DNA from: Hevea brasiliensis
Lineage: Eukaryota > Streptophyta > Magnoliopsida > Malpighiales > Euphorbiaceae
Reading direction: 5' to 3'
Assembly: GCF_030052815.1 (NCBI RefSeq)
Contig: NC_079495.1
Coordinates: 55,592,773-55,656,772, forward strand
DNA: 64,000 bases
Shown one piece after another: positions 60,601-64,000 of the stretch. The stretch's first letter is position 1, and the number at the start of each line of letters is the position of its first letter. The position numbers were made by a program, and so were the translations under genes. The notes under the pieces were generated by a model. The model was given only the letters and a program-made list of their open reading frames with translations, ran no database searches and was not told where the DNA came from.

Positions 60601-61438
60601 TTAAACTCTTATTGACATATACTGTCTTTTGAATTCAACCATGATCTGACTTATTGAAATTTATTGTGATATTGAGAAATGGAGTTTAAATTCTGGTTGA
60701 CAATTATTGTCTTGAAATTTACTATGGTTTTAAGTATCTACTGTTTACATGACTTATGAATTGTGATTTAAATTGTATTTGGTTAATGTTGTGCACCACT
60801 GAGACATTGTCTCAGCGATAGCTTTATTCTTTATCAGATGATAGACAGATGATAGGGCGTGAGACTAGGCTGCTAGTACCTCCAGCGAGAGACTACCGGG
60901 TATAATGAATATACCAATATTTTGTATTTTATAATGTAATGATGTTCACTGTATGTACATATTGTTGTTGGTTTTGAGTAGTTGTAAATAAAAATTGTAC
61001 ATTGAAGTTGTAAAGTAAATTATGAGATATTTTAACTTGTAAAAATTGTATTATATTTCTTTATCTCAGTCCTTGAAAAATTACTGTGAATTTGACTTGA
61101 GAACTGTGTTGGGTTGAGAAAAATGTTGAAGTTGAGATTTGGAAATTTATTGAAGTGCTTTTTACAGGTTTTCTGAAGAACTGTTTTATCCAAAATACAG
61201 ATGGCACTCTGCCAAAATTTTTACAGAAACTCCAAATAATTCAAATGTGTTAGTTCTATCACTTCAGTTCACAAAAGTTTTTAACACCTGTAAATAGTGC
61301 TCACCACTGTAAAAGAAGTAAGAAAAGTTTTGAAAATCCCTTGTAGTGTATTTAATGGATTATCAGTAGACGGAGTTGGTAATTCATTAGGTATACTACG
61401 GGATCATGTTATACCTTACAGAGGGGTAGGGTGTGACA
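57691..61438 (+). mobile_element. solo LTR of the chromovirus-like family, 3748 bp, duplication TGTTA
   Basis: It runs from TGTAACACCCCTAAG to GGTGTGACA, flanked by TGTTA at 57686-57690 and 61439-61443. The start shares tctactgttccggtgacc and gtccggacagctagaatg with the ends of the minus-strand copies. The hairpin CTGAGA/TCTCAG lies at 60799-60815, preceded by ttgtgcacca. The minus frame 59175-58984 is not a gene. Confidence 0.9.
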
Positions 61439-61443
61439 TGTTA

Positions 61444-64000
61444 TATTTTAAATTTTAAAGTAATAAAAACAAAAGGAATATACAAAAAGGAAAAGAAGAA
61501 AAAAAAATTTCACTACTTGAGAATATTAATTATATAATTATTATGAAATAACTAAAAATGTATGATTAAATTTATATTTATATTTTAATTTATAATGTAT
61601 TTATAACATATATAATATAATCTATAATTTAAAACAATAAAATTTATTATTAAATACATCAAATAATATATTAAACAGGTTTTAAAATTATTTGTATTAA
61701 ATAATATGATAATATAAAATTTCAATATATCAATGTAATAAAAATAAAAATTTGATAATGATAATGCACTAAACTATAAAATGCATTTCAAAAATTATTG
61801 GCTTTTTTCTAATTTTATAAATAATTTTCTTTCACATTAATTTGGCTATGCAACCTAATTTTATGCAAGTTAATATTATTTTAAATTATGAAAAAAATAA
61901 AATAAATGTAAATCGAACTTTTTTTTTTTTGAGAAAGTACGATAATAATAGAATTTGGGCAAGATAGCTTGCATTTATTATTAATTTATTTTAATTTTTA
62001 AACATCATTGCCCATTTATATTTTTGAAATTTATTATTATATATTTTTTATTATATTACATTTAAGTTTGTAATTAAATTAATATTTTATGTTAATAAAA
62101 TAATGCATAATTTTCATAAAAATATGATTCAATAAAAAAATTTAAATTAATAAATATTTTATTTATATAATTAAAATAATATTTTAATTTAATAAATAAA
62201 TATAATATTATAATAATATTATATGACATATAAAAAATTAATAAAATTATATATAAAAAATTAAATCCCAAATCTGTATAACGAGTACAACATACATTGA
62301 AAAAAAAAAAAAACTAGTATGATAAAATGGTCAATGTTTATTATGAATTTAATTCAAATGAATGGCACAGAATTGAATACTTTTTCCATTCGGATTTTTT
62401 TTGGTTAACTGATTTTTAAGATTTTAATCAATAGATTTTTTTTTATATCATTTATACTGTATTTTACACTTTAAATCATTCCTAAATTTCATTAAAAAAA
62501 GAAAAAACTTTTTAGCACAAATCCATTTTGTAATCTATTCAAAATTCTACATGCAAAGGTAACAAACTCAACATATATGGATATTCACCATCCATATGTT
62601 ATCTAGCCTATTCAAATTTAAAAAGTAACTTTGCAAGTCACATATCCCACAAATGTGATACTGTATAATGCTTTATGAAGATAAACATGTACAATTGTCA
62701 ATCAACGAGTAAAAGATGATTAGAATCAGCTTTTGGAGCTTGCTTTTAAAGAAGACAAACAACTATACAAGCCAATTTCGGAAAATGCAGATTCAAATAA
62801 ATTTCTTTTAATAGTTTGAACTAGGTGAACCATCTAGGAAATGAAATCAATGGGACAGCTTATAATAAGGAAAAATTTTAAAATGCAATCTACAATGAAT
62901 GTATAGTGGGTTATATTATAACCAATAATTATAATGTATCCATTATATATATAATAATTGCGCTAAATAAATTCTCTATAATCAATTATCTAAGCAACAG
63001 AGTTGACAATTTTAATAATAATAAAACAGTCATCAGAAAAAGAGAAGTCTCACTCTTGCTAACTAACCATTTTAGCAATGTTAACTTTTCTTTTATATAT
63101 ATATATATTAAATTTTTTATTTTAGTATTAATTTAGTGAATTTAAAATATTTATTTATTTGAGTTTATAATTAGTTTAATTATTAATTTGAATACAATAA
63201 AATAAAGATGCTATATAATAATTAGCATTTGAAAGCATCAATGGATGAAAATGCTACCTAAAGTTAAAAATAGTAAAACAATTTTGTATGCGAATTGGTT
63301 CATGATATTAGGTTCATTTAAACTTTGTTCTTTTATTTTAAATAAAATTATAATTTTATTTTTTACATTTTAATTTTTTTAGTAATTTAAAACTATATAT
63401 TTTTTTGCATTAAGGCTGTATTAATTAACATAATAGAAATTATTATTTATAAAATTAGAAATTGTTATATGAATAAGTTTTTATAAGATTTTTTCCACAG
63501 AATCGGGAATATATTGTCGTAATTGTAATTCAAAAGAAAATGGAAAGTTACTTAAAGGTCAAAATGATAAAATAATATTGTATATTCGATTCATTTAAGC
63601 TTTTTTTCTTTTATTTTAAATAAAATAAATGGATTTGTTTATATTTTAATATTTTTCAGTAATTTATTTATTTATTTGTTTTTTTGCATTGAGTCTATAT
63701 TTAGTTAGGTTAAAATTATTATTTGTAAAATAAAAAATTATTACATGAATAGGTTTCTTAAAGAATTTTCCCTTGGAATTGAAATACATTATTTTAAATA
63801 TAATTCATAAAAAGTGAAAAAAATAAATCAATAATTAAATAAAAATTATTTTAAATATTACTAATTTTTTTTTAATTTTAATTTCAAAGAAATTTTAATT
63901 TCATCATTTTAAATATTACTGGTATTTTTTTTATTATATTATAGTTATATGAATTTAAGCCAATAAGATGAATTCTTATTTGTAAATAATATCTTTTATT
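61444..64000. other. AT-rich DNA without recognised genes
   Basis: The region has long A/T runs and short repeats. A 76-codon frame at 62906-63136 is Ile/Asn-rich low complexity and looks accidental. No RNA gene or element end could be supported. Confidence 0.6.

Noticed and set aside
62280..62330. Second Helitron 3' end ending in ctagt
   Set aside because: The A-run before ctagt lacks a convincing hairpin at the required distance and no 5' end was found.
62906..63136. 76-codon frame near the right end
   Set aside because: Ile/Asn-rich low complexity in AT-rich DNA, without homology that I recognise.
1..64000. Host genes, tRNA, rRNA or endogenous pararetrovirus sequence
   Set aside because: No frame outside transposons shows a known domain or exon-like series. 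All RT motifs belong to Ty3/gypsy or LINE elements with their own ends or neighbours. No tRNA or rRNA pattern was seen.

Overview
This is plant nuclear DNA, almost certainly from a eudicot. It is AT-rich and has no convincing host gene, tRNA or rRNA. Nearly everything that can be read is transposable-element sequence: Ty3/gypsy LTR retrotransposons, solo LTRs, a LINE scrap, Helitron-like ends and a hAT-like shell. The species cannot be fixed from the sequence alone.

Region 1 (1-17067, + strand) is a giant Tat/Ogre-type Ty3/gypsy element that enters the window inside its 5' LTR. It has a tRNA-Arg-type primer site, an extra ORF1 before gag, gag-protease with a G-patch-like tail, a GT-AG intron before reverse transcriptase, RT with two RNase H domains, and integrase. 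A long 3' non-coding region follows, carrying a set of structured hairpins and a 15-copy minisatellite, then a polypurine tract and a 4172-bp 3' LTR. The LTR carries antisense ORFs and head-to-head TATA boxes. The two LTR copies differ at 9 of 756 compared bases, yet the coding region has at least seven disabling changes. The element sits in a decayed RTE-type LINE.

Region 2 (18397-22838, - strand) is a truncated chromovirus: one LTR of about 3.05 kb plus the end of pol. Its integrase reading frame is interrupted by 74 bp with GT-AG ends. This fragment identifies the family behind most of the long LTRs further right.

Region 3 (23311-40937) is a set of nested insertions. An outer solo LTR (duplication ATATC) was entered by a solo LTR at 23663-27081 (TTAGT) and another at 28172-39987 (TAATT). 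The latter was then entered by a complete 7706-bp gypsy element at 29889-37594 (TGTTC; LTRs of 817 bp each with 7 differences). The outer LTR itself lies three bases inside a Helitron-like 5' end (40941-42446).

Region 4 (43120-56509) is bounded by hAT-like ends with the 8-bp duplication TAATTAAT. It holds a solo LTR at 43496-46666 (TTTTA) and a second at 47128-56428, itself entered by solo LTRs at 47481-51223 (CACAA) and 52842-55819 (TGAAA). Region 5 has one more solo LTR at 57691-61438 (TGTTA) and then AT-rich DNA to the end.

The most interesting signals are structural. Six hairpins in the Ogre 3' region share one architecture (outer stem, AAAA bulge, short C/G stem, mostly GNRA loop) with compensatory base changes. 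A second conserved hairpin lies at a similar place in eight different LTRs, also with paired substitutions. All alignments and counts were made by eye.
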